From Archangium violaceum Cb vi76 (GTDB lineage: Bacteria; Myxococcota; Myxococcia; Myxococcales; Myxococcaceae), in contig NZ_JPMI01000166.1 in assembly GCF_000733295.1 (NCBI RefSeq), positions 1-64,000 of the forward strand: a stretch of 64,000 nucleotides of DNA. Direction: 5' to 3'. Positions 18,112 through 27,096 of this stretch are shown piece after piece. The position numbers and the translations under genes were made by a program. Each line of letters starts with the position of its first letter. Within the stretch, counting starts at the first letter, position 1. The notes beneath the pieces are model-generated. The model did no database searches. It was not told the origin of the DNA and saw only the letters and a list, made by a program, of their open reading frames with translations.

Positions 18112-18972
18112 TCAGGGGACCTGGCTCAGCACGGCGTCGAGGGCCCGGTTGAAGCCCTGGGGGTCGTCCATCATCAGCCAGTGCGAGACGTCGGGCACGG
18201 TGGTGGTGACCACGCCGGGGATGCTGCGCGAGGCGGTGAAGGGGTTCTCCTCCGCGGCCCCCTCGGCCTCGATGGCGAAGCGCGGCCCGGTGTAGCGGTC
18301 CAGTCCGGGGCGAGGCGAGAACGCGCCCATGGAGCGGCGCAGGGCGACCACGGTGGTGGGCTCCACACGGCCGACCGAGGCCAGGACGTACTCGCGCGTT
18401 CCGCTCCGGGCCTTGGGGCCGAGCATCTGCGCGAACTCCTCCTGTACCTGGGTGGGTCCGTAGTTCTCCGGGGGCTTGTTGAACCAGTCCTTCATCTCCT
18501 GGGGCGCCTGGCTCACGTCGCCCACCGCGTCGGCGTAGACGAGCGCGGCCAGCTTCTCCGGGTGGCGCGCGGCGTAGGCGGAGATGACGTTGCCGGACAT
18601 GCTGTGGCCCACCAGCACGAAGCGCTCGAGGCCCAGCGCGCTCACCACGCGGTCCAGGTCCTCCGCGAGCACCTCGATGGTGTAGACGCCGTCGCTCGCG
18701 GGCCGCGAGTCGCCGTGGCCCCGCTGGTCATATGCCACGGCCCGGCGCGAGGCCCGGACGTGGTCGAGCTGTGCGCGCCAGACCTCCAGGTCCGCGCCAA
18801 GCCCGTGGACGAAGACCACCGGCGTGCCGCCGCGCCCTCCATCGGAGACGCGGAGCTTGCCGGCCCCGCCCTCGACGGAGGTGAATGTTTCCTGGCCCGA
18901 TGGCGCGGCCGGGCGCGTCGTGGCGCATCCGAGCCAGGTGAGAACGAACAGACCGAGTATCCAACGTGGCAT
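18112..18972 (-). CDS. Alpha/beta-hydrolase lipoprotein
   Basis: The ATG at 18972 is preceded by AGGAGG and gives 286 residues. A lipobox 'WLGC' follows the short signal 'PRWILGLFVLT'. The hydrolase fold is clear: oxyanion strand 'PVVFVHGLGADLEVW', 'YDQRGHGDSRP', nucleophile elbow 'GHSMSG' (Ser), acid in the 'LVYADAVGD' or later strand, and the catalytic His in 'VPDVSHWLMMDDP' near the C terminus. It would be an esterase/haloperoxidase-like or lactonase-like enzyme tethered to a membrane. Substrate unknown. It lies 75 bp downstream of the broken DUF2378 gene on the same strand. Confidence 0.85.
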   Translation of the reverse strand: MPRWILGLFVLTWLGCATTRPAAPSGQETFTSVEGGAGKLRVSDGGRGGTPVVFVHGLGADLEVWRAQLDHVRASRRAVAYDQRGHGDSRPASDGVYTIEVLAEDLDRVVSALGLERFVLVGHSMSGNVISAYAARHPEKLAALVYADAVGDVSQAPQEMKDWFNKPPENYGPTQVQEEFAQMLGPKARSGTREYVLASVGRVEPTTVVALRRSMGAFSPRPGLDRYTGPRFAIEAEGAAEENPFTASRSIPGVVTTTVPDVSHWLMMDDPQGFNRALDAVLSQVP

Positions 18973-19047
18973 GGCGCTCCTCCTGAAATGGGGCGCCAAC
19001 ATACCGGGGGGCGGTGACTCCCAGGCGTACGGCCCGTGTGGAATCGC

Positions 19048-19709
19048 TCAGAATGTGATGTGGAAGGTGGAGGCGCCCAGTTGCTCGTCGTGGCGCACCA
19101 CCTCCATGCGGAAGCTGGAGACGCCCGCGGCGTGGAAGGCGGTGGTGAGCGCCCCCGCGTGAAGTGGGGCGGCTCTCCATGGGTCTCGGCCATCAGCAGG
19201 AACTCGGGGAGCGGCCGCATGACGAGCTCCCAGCCGCTCTGTCCGGGCAGCTCACGCGCCGCGGCGCCCATGAAGTTGTTCAACGTCCGCAGGTTGTGGG
19301 TCAGCCGCAGCAGGGTGCGCTCCGGCCCCACCGCCCGGGCGTGGGCGTGCATCGCCGCGCCCATTCTCGTCACGAGCGAGTGCTCCATGAACCGCCGCCC
19401 GAGCATGAACTCCGCCCTGGGCGCGGAGAGGTGCGGGTAGAGGACACTGGAGAGGACATGGATGGCGCCCGTCCACACCACGCCCGGGTATGCCGCGCGC
19501 AAGGGCTCCCGAGGGGAGAGTCCCAGCCCGGCGAGCGCTTCCAGTGCCCGCGGCCCGAGCGTCCCGGCCATCAGGGTCTCCAGGGCATGGCCGAACACCA
19601 CGGGCTCGCGCCGGAGGGCGCGGTGGGGCACGCTGTTCGTCCGGGTGTGGGGGGTGCTCCACGTGTTCAGTGGCTGGAGTTCCATGACGTCATGAAACAC
19701 CCGGCTCAT
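19048..19709 (-). pseudogene. DUF2378 (TIGR02265) family gene with a -1 frameshift
   Basis: Frame 1 runs from the ATG at 19709 through 'MSRVFHDVMELQPLNTW' and the family core 'GRRFMEHSLVTRMG' and 'LRLTHNLRTLNNFMGAAA' to 'EPPHFTRG'. There, in a run of five G (plus-strand CCCCC at about 19149-19153), reading must shift by one base to continue into the conserved tail 'FHAAGVSSFRMEVVRHDEQL' and 'GASTFHITF', stopping at 19048-19050. One extra G restores a ~220-residue protein. Without it the reading frame runs on into the hydrolase gene. DUF2378 is a paralogous family almost confined to myxobacteria, function unknown. Real mutation, phase variation at a G-run, or sequencing error are all possible. 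Confidence 0.72.
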
Positions 19710-19776
19710 GTCGTCTCTTTTGCGTCTTCGTTAAGAAAGATTGAGGCTGGGGTACCCCGAGCCAGGAGCGAGAGCG

Positions 19777-20616
19777 GTGACCGTGAACAGCCAGGAACTC
19801 CGCCGCGCCGCCGATGTCCTCCGCTCCGCCGAGGCCCTCATCATTGGAGCGGGTGCCGGGATGGGCGTCGACTCGGGCCTGCCCGACTTCCGCGGCACCG
19901 AGGGCTTCTGGCGCGCCTACCCCGCCTACGCGAAGCTCGGACTCGACTTCGCCTCCATGGCCAACCCCCAGTGGTTCCGGAAGGATCCCGAGTTCGCCTG
20001 GGGCTTCTACGGCCACCGGCTCGGGCTGTACCGCGCGACCAATCCCCATCCCGGCTTCGAGCTGCTGCGCTCCTGGGCCTCCCGCATGCGGCACGGCGCC
20101 TTCGTCTTCACCTCCAACGTCGACGGCCAGTTCCAGAAGGCGGGCTTCCCCGAGGACCGTGTCCTCGAGGTCCACGGCTCCATCCACCACGTGCAGTGCC
20201 TCGGCTCCTGTCAGGGGATTGCCTCCGCCGCTCCGTACTCCGTGGCGGTGGACCCGGAGTCCTTCCGCGCAGAGCCACCCCTGCCCACGTGTCCGCGCTG
20301 CGGCTCGCTCGTGCGGCCCAACATCCTCATGTTCGGTGATTGGGGATGGGACTCCTCGCGCACCGAGGCCCAGGAGGAGCGGCTCTCGGCGTGGCTCGAG
20401 GCCGTGAAGCCTGGTTCGCTGGCCGTTGTCGAGTGTGGCGCGGGCACGGCCATTCCCTCGGTGCGCCACTTCTGCGAGCGCGTGACCGCCGCGGGGAACG
20501 GGACGCTGATTCGCATCAACGTGCGTGAGCCCGAGGTTCCCTCGGGGGGCATCGGTCTGCCCCTGCGTGCCCTGGAGGCACTGCGGGGGATTGAAGCGGA
20601 GATGGCGCGCGGGTGA
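19777..20616 (+). CDS. Sirtuin (SIR2-family NAD-dependent deacetylase)
   Basis: The GTG at 19777, 8 nt after AGGAG, gives 279 residues; a TTG at 19741 would add 12. The NAD-binding motif is 'GAGAGMGVDSGLPDFRG'; 'FTSNVDGQF' corresponds to the conserved T-x-N-x-D; the catalytic His is in 'VHGSIHHVQC'; two zinc-binding Cys pairs are 'CLGSC' and 'CPRCG'; 'GTLIRIN' replaces the usual late NAD-binding strand. It should remove acyl groups from lysines or act as an ADP-ribosyltransferase-like sirtuin. Single gene, divergent from the DUF2378 pseudogene with a 67-bp gap. Confidence 0.9.
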   Translation: MTVNSQELRRAADVLRSAEALIIGAGAGMGVDSGLPDFRGTEGFWRAYPAYAKLGLDFASMANPQWFRKDPEFAWGFYGHRLGLYRATNPHPGFELLRSWASRMRHGAFVFTSNVDGQFQKAGFPEDRVLEVHGSIHHVQCLGSCQGIASAAPYSVAVDPESFRAEPPLPTCPRCGSLVRPNILMFGDWGWDSSRTEAQEERLSAWLEAVKPGSLAVVECGAGTAIPSVRHFCERVTAAGNGTLIRINVREPEVPSGGIGLPLRALEALRGIEAEMARG

Positions 20617-20824
20617 CGCGGCCCGGGATTCAACCCGGGGACCTCTTCGACCTTACCCAGAAATTGAAGGGCCTCTCCGAGAGAGAAAGGGCCCTCGGAG
20701 GGAAGGGGAGCCCAGGCCCAGAGGCGGCCGGTGAGGACGCGCTCCGCGTGGGGGCGTCCGCACGGTAGGTGCTGGCAGCGCTGGGTGGGACATCTGCTAG
20801 GGTGGACCGGAGAGGTCATCCACC

Positions 20825-21718
20825 CTGGCACTACTATCACCCCTCGCCCCGCTCGTTCTCATCACCCTGACCCTTGGGACGCCCTCTGCGGCCCAGACCC
20901 AGCCCCCGGCCCGCGAGCGGCAGGAGCGGCAAGTCGTCGTCCCCGGTCCCGGCGAGCCCGTGCCAGAGGCGCGGGTGGCGGCCAACACCCTCACCATCTT
21001 CCGCTTCGGGGCCTCCATCGATAGGGCCTCGGTGGAGGTGGAGGGGCGGACAACGCGCTTCAAGCTGGTGGACCCGGGCGAGTACACCCTCGCGCTTGAG
21101 CCCTCCGTCGAGCCAGCCCCTGGAGAGCGCCTCATCGTACGGGTGCGCTACAAGGACGGCGGCACCCCGTCGTACGCGGCCCTCGCGCTCGTCTCCCACC
21201 CCACGCTGGTGGACAAGGAGGTGGAGGTGGTGCGCCGCCCGCGCACCGTCGAGGCGCTGGAGGCTAGGCTGTCCCACGTGGAAGCCGAGCTCGTCTCCCT
21301 GAAGGCCCAGTGCGCGCAGAGCGGACTTCCCAACCTCGCCTTCTCCGGGGTGCTCGACTCGAAGGACGTCCGGGCCAAGCTTTTCGTCGGGAAGCCGGCT
21401 CCCGGCTACAAGGGCGGTCTTGAGCCGGGGCTTGGTACCGGCTACCGGGGCACTCGCTGGGCCATGGTGGTTGTCAAGGTGCGCAACCTCCCGGGACAGC
21501 CTGCTTGGACGCCCGGTGCGGCACGGCTCACCAGCGTGAAGGGAACGCCGGTGAAGGTGCTCTCGGTGCACATGGAGAAGCCCCAGCTCCAACCGGGCGA
21601 GTTCGCCCTCGTGGCCATCATGGTGGAGCCCCCCGCCTCCAACGAGGTCCGCTTCCGGCTGGAGTTGGTGGACTCCGAGGGCGGGCGGCTCCTGCCCATC
21701 ACCGAGGTTGAACTCTAG
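20825..21718 (+). CDS. DUF2381 (TIGR02268) family protein, unusual CTG start
   Basis: The mature part contains the family landmarks 'ANTLTIFRFGASIDRASVEVEG' (first half) and 'VEALEARLSHVEAELVSLKAQC', ending 'LPITEVEL'. A good signal peptide ('LVLITLTLGTPSAAQ') lies upstream of the first GTG (20960), but the reading frame holds no ATG, GTG or TTG between its stop at 20798 and 20960. A CTG at 20825 sits 9 nt after GGAGAGG, an ideal spacing, and would give 297 residues. DUF2381 is largely restricted to myxobacteria and commonly adjoins a Ser/Thr kinase, as here (next start 12 bp away). Role unknown; probably periplasmic. Confidence 0.7.
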   Translation: MALLSPLAPLVLITLTLGTPSAAQTQPPARERQERQVVVPGPGEPVPEARVAANTLTIFRFGASIDRASVEVEGRTTRFKLVDPGEYTLALEPSVEPAPGERLIVRVRYKDGGTPSYAALALVSHPTLVDKEVEVVRRPRTVEALEARLSHVEAELVSLKAQCAQSGLPNLAFSGVLDSKDVRAKLFVGKPAPGYKGGLEPGLGTGYRGTRWAMVVVKVRNLPGQPAWTPGAARLTSVKGTPVKVLSVHMEKPQLQPGEFALVAIMVEPPASNEVRFRLELVDSEGGRLLPITEVEL

Positions 21719-21730
21719 GAGGGCCGGCCC

Positions 21731-23545
21731 ATGACGACTGACGCCCAACACCCGGACCACCTGGAGCCCGGCCACATGGTGGGGCCCTGGCGCATCGTCG
21801 CGGTGCTGGGCCGTGGAGGTTCCGCCCGGGTTTTCAAGGTGGAGCGTGATGGCCAGCCCTACTCCCTGAAAATGGCGCTACTGCCCCTCACCCAATCCAC
21901 GGAGGAACTCACGGAAGAGCAGTACGTGGAGGAGACGAGCGTCTACCGGCGCCTGGCGCGAGAGGCTGCGACCCTCTTCACCTACTCCTCCCATCCCAAC
22001 CTGCTGCGCGTGTACGCGGTGGACTTCTGGCCCCACCCCACCAAGGGCTACCCCTTCATCGTCATGGACTTCATCGACGGGGAAACCTGGCACGAGAGGC
22101 GCTGGCGCAAGCCCCTTCACGCCATCGAGCTGGTGAACACCTTCTCCAGTGTGGTGCGCACCGTGGGTGTGCTGCATGCACGCGGTGTGTTCCACAGGGA
22201 TTTGAAGGCAGAGAACATCCTCATCCGCAAGAAGGACGGCCGACCGTTCGTCATTGATTTTGGCACCGCGCGCATCCCAGGGGCCCTCACGAAGACACTG
22301 GGCCTGCCCGAGGGCGTCCTGCACTTGGTACCCCCCGAGCTCCTGGCCTACACGCGCACCGAGGCCTGGAAGCGGGGTGAGCCCTTCCATGGCGGGGTGG
22401 CTGCGGATCTGTACGCACTGGGCGTGCTGCTCTACCAGGGTCAAACGGACAGGCACCCCTTCGACCCGGAGCTACCGGACAAGGAACTGCTGGCCGCCAT
22501 CGCCGCCGTCCCGCCCACCGCGCCACATCTGCTCAACTCCCTGGTGCCGCGTTCCCTCAGCGACATCGCCATGAAGCTGCTGGAGAAGCGGCCAGAGGAC
22601 CGCTACCCCAACACCGAAACCCTGCTCAAGGCACTGGAGCAGGCCAGCGAGAAGCAGAGAAAGTCCCCCGCTTGGCGGGTGCCCCTCACCGCGCCGGAGA
22701 GGAGCCCGGCAGAGGCGCCGCCCAAGCAGACGGAACAAAAGCAGGTGGCCCAGCCCCAGCCAGCAACACCTGCGGGTGAAGCAACTCCTCCTCCAGAGGA
22801 TATGAGGCCGTCGGCGGGCGCTCGTGAGGAGGCTCCCGCCAAGGAGCACCGCACGTGGCGAGTGGGGCGCCTCGCCATGCTGGGTCTGCTTCTCCTCGCC
22901 GGCCTGTTCCTTGCCTCATGGCTGGTGCGATCCACACTCGCGCGCTCCCACATGTCGGAGTCCATCTCATCCGGCTCCCCCGAGAAAGGAAGTGCGCCCG
23001 TGCCCCCTCTCACCACGCCCCAGGACTCGACTCCCTCCAGCCGCTCACGCTTCGGAGTCCTCGCCGTGTGGCTGTGCACCGCTGCTGGGCTGGGCTGTCC
23101 CGCCGCCCAGGTGAGGCCGGAGCCAGAGGACTGCTCCCCCGAGGCCCGGCACACCATGTTCGAGGAGATGAAGCTCGACGAGGGCATGCGGCTCCAGGCC
23201 ATCGTCGACATCAACCAGCCTGGGGACCCGTACCAGGAGGGCATCTACCGCGACGGCCCCATTGTCGGCCGCGTGGTGCAGCGCGAGGGGACTGCACCGC
23301 AGCTACCTGGTGGCACGCTGTTGTACGGGAAGCTCTGGACGGGCTCTGGGATTCAGAACCGGGATGGGGAGGAGGCCGTGCTGGGGCGCTACACCGAGGC
23401 GCTGCTGCCGGACGGTCGCAAGCTGCCGGTATGCGTCGCCCTGGGCGGGCCGGAGGGTCGCTGGCGCAAGCTGCCCGGCTCCGAGCCTGGGGCCGTTCGA
23501 CTGCAACGGGAGTTGCCAGTGGCGGCCGTCTGGCGCTGGCCGTAA
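21731..23545 (+). CDS. Membrane-anchored Ser/Thr protein kinase
   Basis: A 604-residue eukaryote-like kinase. The Gly-rich loop 'GRGGSARVFKV' (27-37), Lys47 ('YSLKMA'), catalytic 'HRDLKAEN' (155-162) and 'DFG' (176-178) are all present, so it should be active. A Pro/Glu-rich linker (310-370) leads to one membrane helix ('LAMLGLLLLAGLFLASWLV', about 385). The extracytoplasmic part carries Cys residues and a domain 'DEGMRLQAIVDINQPGDPY' seen downstream of other myxobacterial kinases. It follows the DUF2381 gene by 12 bp and is probably co-transcribed; the pair may form a signalling unit with DUF2381 as periplasmic partner. Confidence 0.87.
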   Translation: MTTDAQHPDHLEPGHMVGPWRIVAVLGRGGSARVFKVERDGQPYSLKMALLPLTQSTEELTEEQYVEETSVYRRLAREAATLFTYSSHPNLLRVYAVDFWPHPTKGYPFIVMDFIDGETWHERRWRKPLHAIELVNTFSSVVRTVGVLHARGVFHRDLKAENILIRKKDGRPFVIDFGTARIPGALTKTLGLPEGVLHLVPPELLAYTRTEAWKRGEPFHGGVAADLYALGVLLYQGQTDRHPFDPELPDKELLAAIAAVPPTAPHLLNSLVPRSLSDIAMKLLEKRPEDRYPNTETLLKALEQASEKQRKSPAWRVPLTAPERSPAEAPPKQTEQKQVAQPQPATPAGEATPPPEDMRPSAGAREEAPAKEHRTWRVGRLAMLGLLLLAGLFLASWLVRSTLARSHMSESISSGSPEKGSAPVPPLTTPQDSTPSSRSRFGVLAVWLCTAAGLGCPAAQVRPEPEDCSPEARHTMFEEMKLDEGMRLQAIVDINQPGDPYQEGIYRDGPIVGRVVQREGTAPQLPGGTLLYGKLWTGSGIQNRDGEEAVLGRYTEALLPDGRKLPVCVALGGPEGRWRKLPGSEPGAVRLQRELPVAAVWRWP

Positions 23546-23950
23546 GAGCGCTGCTGTCGCTCGGACCTGGGCTCAAGCAAAAGCTGGGGTACAGTCCACG
23601 GCCCTATACCCAGGTCCTGCTGCTGGACGATCGCCAAGTGCCTGTGCACCCTCGTGGAATGGCCTGATGGGCGATAGGCCAAGATGCTTGGCTCTAAGGC
23701 CGATTGTAGCCGTGCTGCCGCGCAAGGTGCCGGTGAGTACTCTGGCGCTGGCCCTGATTCCTTGCTGATGGCGTAGGTCTCCCTGGAGCTACGACGGGGT
23801 ACTTCAGTCAATGGTTTCGGATGGGGCTATGCGGGCGGCATGCCCTGTGCTAGCTGACGGACACTTGCGTGCCCCAGTTCAAAATGTGGACAGATGTGGG
23901 ACTTGAAACAGGATGGGCGTACGCAAGCACACGCTGTGCGGGAGCTGCCT
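23546..23950. other. Gene-poor junction between kinase and restriction island
   Basis: This 405-bp stretch has no convincing gene. Its left part keeps the GC-rich character of the kinase region, and a short plus-strand frame ('LLLDDRQVPVHPRGMA') may be debris. From about 23850 the composition falls towards that of the restriction-modification gene, marking the left edge of a probable acquired segment. GGGAG at 23940-23944 is the ribosome-binding site for the GTG at 23951. Confidence 0.45.
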
Positions 23951-26587
23951 GTGAGCAACAAGCTGACCACCAATCTGTTCTGCGCTCGAACCGACCTGAA
24001 GAACGAAGCATCTGTGGAACGGCTGTTCACCGATCGGCTTCTCAAGCACCTTGGCTACGCTGATGAGCAGGTACTCCCGAAGACCTCCATCGATGAACTG
24101 CCTATCGGCAAGGGGTCCAAGAAGCTTCACTACAAGCCTGACTACATGCTCCTCGTGGGAAAGACCCCGCGATGGATCATTGATGCAAAGGCTCCTTCTG
24201 AGAACCTCGACAATTGGGTTGAGCAGTGCGCCAGTTACTGCCTCGCCATCAATAGCCGGTTGAAAGCCGGCCAGAATCGTGTCCTCTACTTCCTGCTCAC
24301 TAACGGCTTGGAAAGCCGTGTCTACGCTTGGGATAAGGCCGAGCCCCTGTTGGTGCTCCAGTTCGAGGACTGCCTAAAGGGTAATTCCAAGCTCAAGCAA
24401 CTTGAAGCGCTACTCTCGGCCGACGCAGTCAAGGCGTGGAAGGAGTCGAAACGAGACCAGTCTGGCGAGCGAATGATGAAGTTTGTGCACCCCACACCGA
24501 ACGTCATCAACGGCGTGTTTGCAGAGTGCAACAACTACATCTACAAACACGATAACATCTCGCCCGCAGCCGCCTTTCATGAGTTCGTAAAGGTGGTCTT
24601 CCTCAAAATCAAAGCCGATCGCGAACTGCACGGGAAATACTCCGACGAAATGCGGGAGGGACTTCCCGTGCCGGTTAAGGACGTCGTTTTCTCTGTCGCT
24701 TGGCTTGAAAGTCTGAAGGACCAGCACCCCAATCCTTTGGACATCCAGTTCCAAAAGCTGCTTGAAGATCTCGAACGCGAGGTGATCAGCGGCACAAAGA
24801 AGCGCATTTTTGATAAGGGTGAGCGCATCAAGCTCCGCCCGGATACGGCCAAAGAGGTTGTGCGTCGGCTCCAAAACTACGACCTCTTCGGAATCGACGA
24901 GGACCTTAATGGTCGGCTCTTCGAGGCGTTCCTCAGCGCGACGATGCGCGGGCGCGAACTCGGCCAGTACTTTACTCCCCGTAGTGCAGTGAAACTCATG
25001 ACGCGCCTTGCGGACCCTCAGGTTCACGGGGACAAGACTGATCGCATCATTGACCCATGTTGCGGCACTGGGGGTTTTCTCATCGAAGCTATGGCAGTTC
25101 TCGAACGGGCTGTGAGCGAGAACGACACTTTGTCGAACGCGGAGAAGAACAAGCTCCGTAAGTTCATCCGCGAGCGTGCCCTGTTTGGCATTGATGTGGG
25201 ACAGGAGCCACCCATCGCGCGCATTGCACGTATCAACATGTACCTCCATGGTGACGGCGGCAGCCGCATCTACATCGCGGAGGCGCTCGACAAGGGAGTC
25301 GGCCCGCAGAGCCACATGTCCCCCGAACTCGCTGCGGAAGTGAGCGAACTCAAGCGGAAGCTGTCGGAGAAGGAGGGCCTCTTCGACATTATCATAACAA
25401 ATCCACCCTTCTCGAAGGAGTACGACCCGGCAGTCGCCAGCGAGCGCAGTATTCTGCGTGAATACGATCTCGCGCAGGGGGCGGCAGCCAAGAAGAAGCT
25501 GAAGTCCAACGCCCTCTTTCTAGAGCGTTACCGAGACCTTGCCCGCCCGGGCGGAAAAGTGCTCGCCATCGTCGATGACAGCCTCCTGGCCGGCGATTCG
25601 TTCGCACATGTGCGAAATTTCATCCGTGCCAACTTCATCGTCCGTGCGGTCATCTCGCTACCTGGGGATGCCTTCCAGCGCTCGGGGGCGCGCGTGAAGA
25701 CGTCCATCGTCTACCTCACTCGACGGCAATCTGCCGACGAGGAGCAGCCAGCTGTCTTTATGTGGTACTGCACTGCAATCGGCGTGGACGATTCCGCGCG
25801 ACAACGCGTGTTGCCCGAAGATGCAGTGCGCCGCGAAGAAGCGACGAAGGAAATCTTCCGTGTAGTTGAGGCCTTTCGGAAGGCGCAGGCGGGGAAGGAC
25901 AAGGCCCACCTCGTCCCCGCCTCTCGCATAGGCGACCGGCTGGACGTCAAATCGTGCGTAGTGCGGCTCTCTCGAAAGGCCAAGGACTGGGAAGCGAAGG
26001 GGCTGGAAGTTGCCTCGTTATCCCAGTGGGTATTGCCGCGAGTGGAGTTGTGGTCCGGCGAACCCTCGGAAACCGTAAATATGCTGTCGGTGACGTATGA
26101 CGGGCACGCCGTCGCGGAAGAGAAAGAACGCGACACCGTGAAGGGCAAGGACCTTTACGTCGCTCGTGCTGGTGACCTCGTCGCCTCACACATCAACGCG
26201 GTCCACGGTGCTATCTGCGTTCTCCCAGCGGAACTCGATGGGAGCGTTGTATCGCCTGAGTACACGGTACTGACACCGAAGGAGGGCATGAGTGCGCATG
26301 CGCTCTGGGCCATTCTGCGCAGCCCAGAAGTCAGGGCAGATATGCTCGCAAGTACCTCAGGCCATGGCCGCCACCGGATTGATTCCTCAGTGCTCCTCCA
26401 ACTGCGCGTACCACGCCCGACAGCGGAGTTGAGCAAATCCACCGTTGAAGCATTTAAGCGAGCGCGGGAACTGGAAGAAGAGGCTGCAAAGTTGCGGGCC
26501 CAGGCACAGAGCAAGCTCGAAAGAGAGATGGCGCTCACCAGCGAAGAGGCAAATAACATCATTCTCGCATTCAAGCCTCCGCGATGA
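23951..26587 (+). CDS. Single-chain restriction-modification protein (HsdR_N nuclease + HsdM methylase + S-like domain)
   Basis: The GTG at 23951, 6 nt after GGGAG, gives 878 residues. Residues ~10-150 form a type I HsdR N-terminal-like domain with a PD-(D/E)xK motif: 'KPDYML' (PD at 63-64) and 'IIDAKAP' (D-x-K at 78-80). Residues ~300-620 are an N6-adenine methylase: 'GQYFTPR', SAM motif I 'DPCCGTGGF' (~368-376) and catalytic 'NPPF' (484-487). The last ~230 residues look like one target-recognition half of HsdS ('VKGKDLYVARAGDLVASHIN', 'GRHRIDSSVLLQLRVP'). Such R-M-S fusions cut and modify without separate subunits (type IIG-like). Lower GC and codon use indicate transfer. No helicase domain or hsdS/hsdR genes are nearby. 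Confidence 0.83.
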   Translation: MSNKLTTNLFCARTDLKNEASVERLFTDRLLKHLGYADEQVLPKTSIDELPIGKGSKKLHYKPDYMLLVGKTPRWIIDAKAPSENLDNWVEQCASYCLAINSRLKAGQNRVLYFLLTNGLESRVYAWDKAEPLLVLQFEDCLKGNSKLKQLEALLSADAVKAWKESKRDQSGERMMKFVHPTPNVINGVFAECNNYIYKHDNISPAAAFHEFVKVVFLKIKADRELHGKYSDEMREGLPVPVKDVVFSVAWLESLKDQHPNPLDIQFQKLLEDLEREVISGTKKRIFDKGERIKLRPDTAKEVVRRLQNYDLFGIDEDLNGRLFEAFLSATMRGRELGQYFTPRSAVKLMTRLADPQVHGDKTDRIIDPCCGTGGFLIEAMAVLERAVSENDTLSNAEKNKLRKFIRERALFGIDVGQEPPIARIARINMYLHGDGGSRIYIAEALDKGVGPQSHMSPELAAEVSELKRKLSEKEGLFDIIITNPPFSKEYDPAVASERSILREYDLAQGAAAKKKLKSNALFLERYRDLARPGGKVLAIVDDSLLAGDSFAHVRNFIRANFIVRAVISLPGDAFQRSGARVKTSIVYLTRRQSADEEQPAVFMWYCTAIGVDDSARQRVLPEDAVRREEATKEIFRVVEAFRKAQAGKDKAHLVPASRIGDRLDVKSCVVRLSRKAKDWEAKGLEVASLSQWVLPRVELWSGEPSETVNMLSVTYDGHAVAEEKERDTVKGKDLYVARAGDLVASHINAVHGAICVLPAELDGSVVSPEYTVLTPKEGMSAHALWAILRSPEVRADMLASTSGHGRHRIDSSVLLQLRVPRPTAELSKSTVEAFKRARELEEEAAKLRAQAQSKLEREMALTSEEANNIILAFKPPR

Positions 26588-26615
26588 GCAGTTGATAACA
26601 GAGCCATTACCGAAT

Positions 26616-26864
26616 TCACGGGCCATCATCCATGGTGACCCGGAGAAGCTCTCCGATGCCCTTGAGCAACCGGTAGTACAGATATACGGGCACGGGGCCG
26701 AATGCTTTGAAGCTCGCGACGATGCGTTCCACCTGCTTGCTGTCGCCCCGCACGACTTGCAACAGCTCCACCGGTGTCGCGCCGTTCGCGGCACATGGCG
26801 TGGCCCGCATGACGCGAAAAAGCCTCCGCCAGGAGCGGCTGGGCCAACTCCCGGGGAGGCTCAT
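26616..26864 (-). CDS. Small hypothetical protein or remnant
   Basis: From an ATG at 26864 this frame gives 82 residues; the C-terminal part 'GDSKQVERIVASFKAFGPVP' followed by 'VYLYYRLLKGIGELLRV' looks like two amphipathic helices of a real protein, while the N terminus is Arg-rich and less convincing. No strong ribosome-binding site is visible. It lies between the restriction-modification gene (28 bp away, convergent) and another small minus-strand gene. It may be the end of a larger broken gene. No family recognised. Confidence 0.35.
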   Translation of the reverse strand: MSLPGSWPSRSWRRLFRVMRATPCAANGATPVELLQVVRGDSKQVERIVASFKAFGPVPVYLYYRLLKGIGELLRVTMDDGP

Positions 26865-26886
26865 ACTGTGAGGGTGCTCGCCGGTG

Positions 26887-27096
26887 TTACGACCAGACGA
26901 TGCTGACGGCACCGCGGTTGATCAGCCCCTTGAGCTCTTCCGCCTCCTCCAAGGACAGGGCGAGGCCCTCAATGGCAGATGGGACCTCCTCCTCCCTGGC
27001 GGGGATGGTGACCTCCCTGCCGCTGCTGAGCTGCACCTTGAGCTCAGCCGGGGTCGGGATGTTCAGCCTCATCTTCACTTCGGCCTTCGGTCTCAT
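26887..27096 (-). CDS. Small hypothetical protein
   Basis: The ATG at 27096 has GAGG 8 nt upstream and gives 69 residues: a basic N terminus ('RPKAEVKMRLNIPTPAELKV'), a strand-turn-strand 'LSSGREVTIPAREEEV' and an acidic helix 'EGLALSLEEAEELKGLI'. No signal peptide or membrane segment. The next minus-strand ORF starts 22 bp downstream, so the two could be an operon. Position at the edge of the lower-GC island makes an accessory role to the restriction system possible but unsupported. Confidence 0.5.
   Translation of the reverse strand: MRPKAEVKMRLNIPTPAELKVQLSSGREVTIPAREEEVPSAIEGLALSLEEAEELKGLINRGAVSIVWS

Noticed and set aside
18642-19709. A continuous 355-residue minus-strand frame running through the DUF2378 gene into the hydrolase gene
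   Set aside because: After the G-run it leaves the conserved DUF2378 tail and reads the hydrolase gene out of frame; it is an artefact of the frameshift, not a fusion protein.
20625-20660. tRNA-like stem CCCGG...CCCGG downstream of the sirtuin gene
   Set aside because: The loop reads GTTGAAT on the minus strand, not the TTC-R-A-N-N of a T-loop, and no other tRNA arms are present.
20211-20840. Minus-strand frame overlapping the end of the sirtuin gene
   Set aside because: It covers coding sequence of the sirtuin and an intergenic hairpin; no conserved motif.
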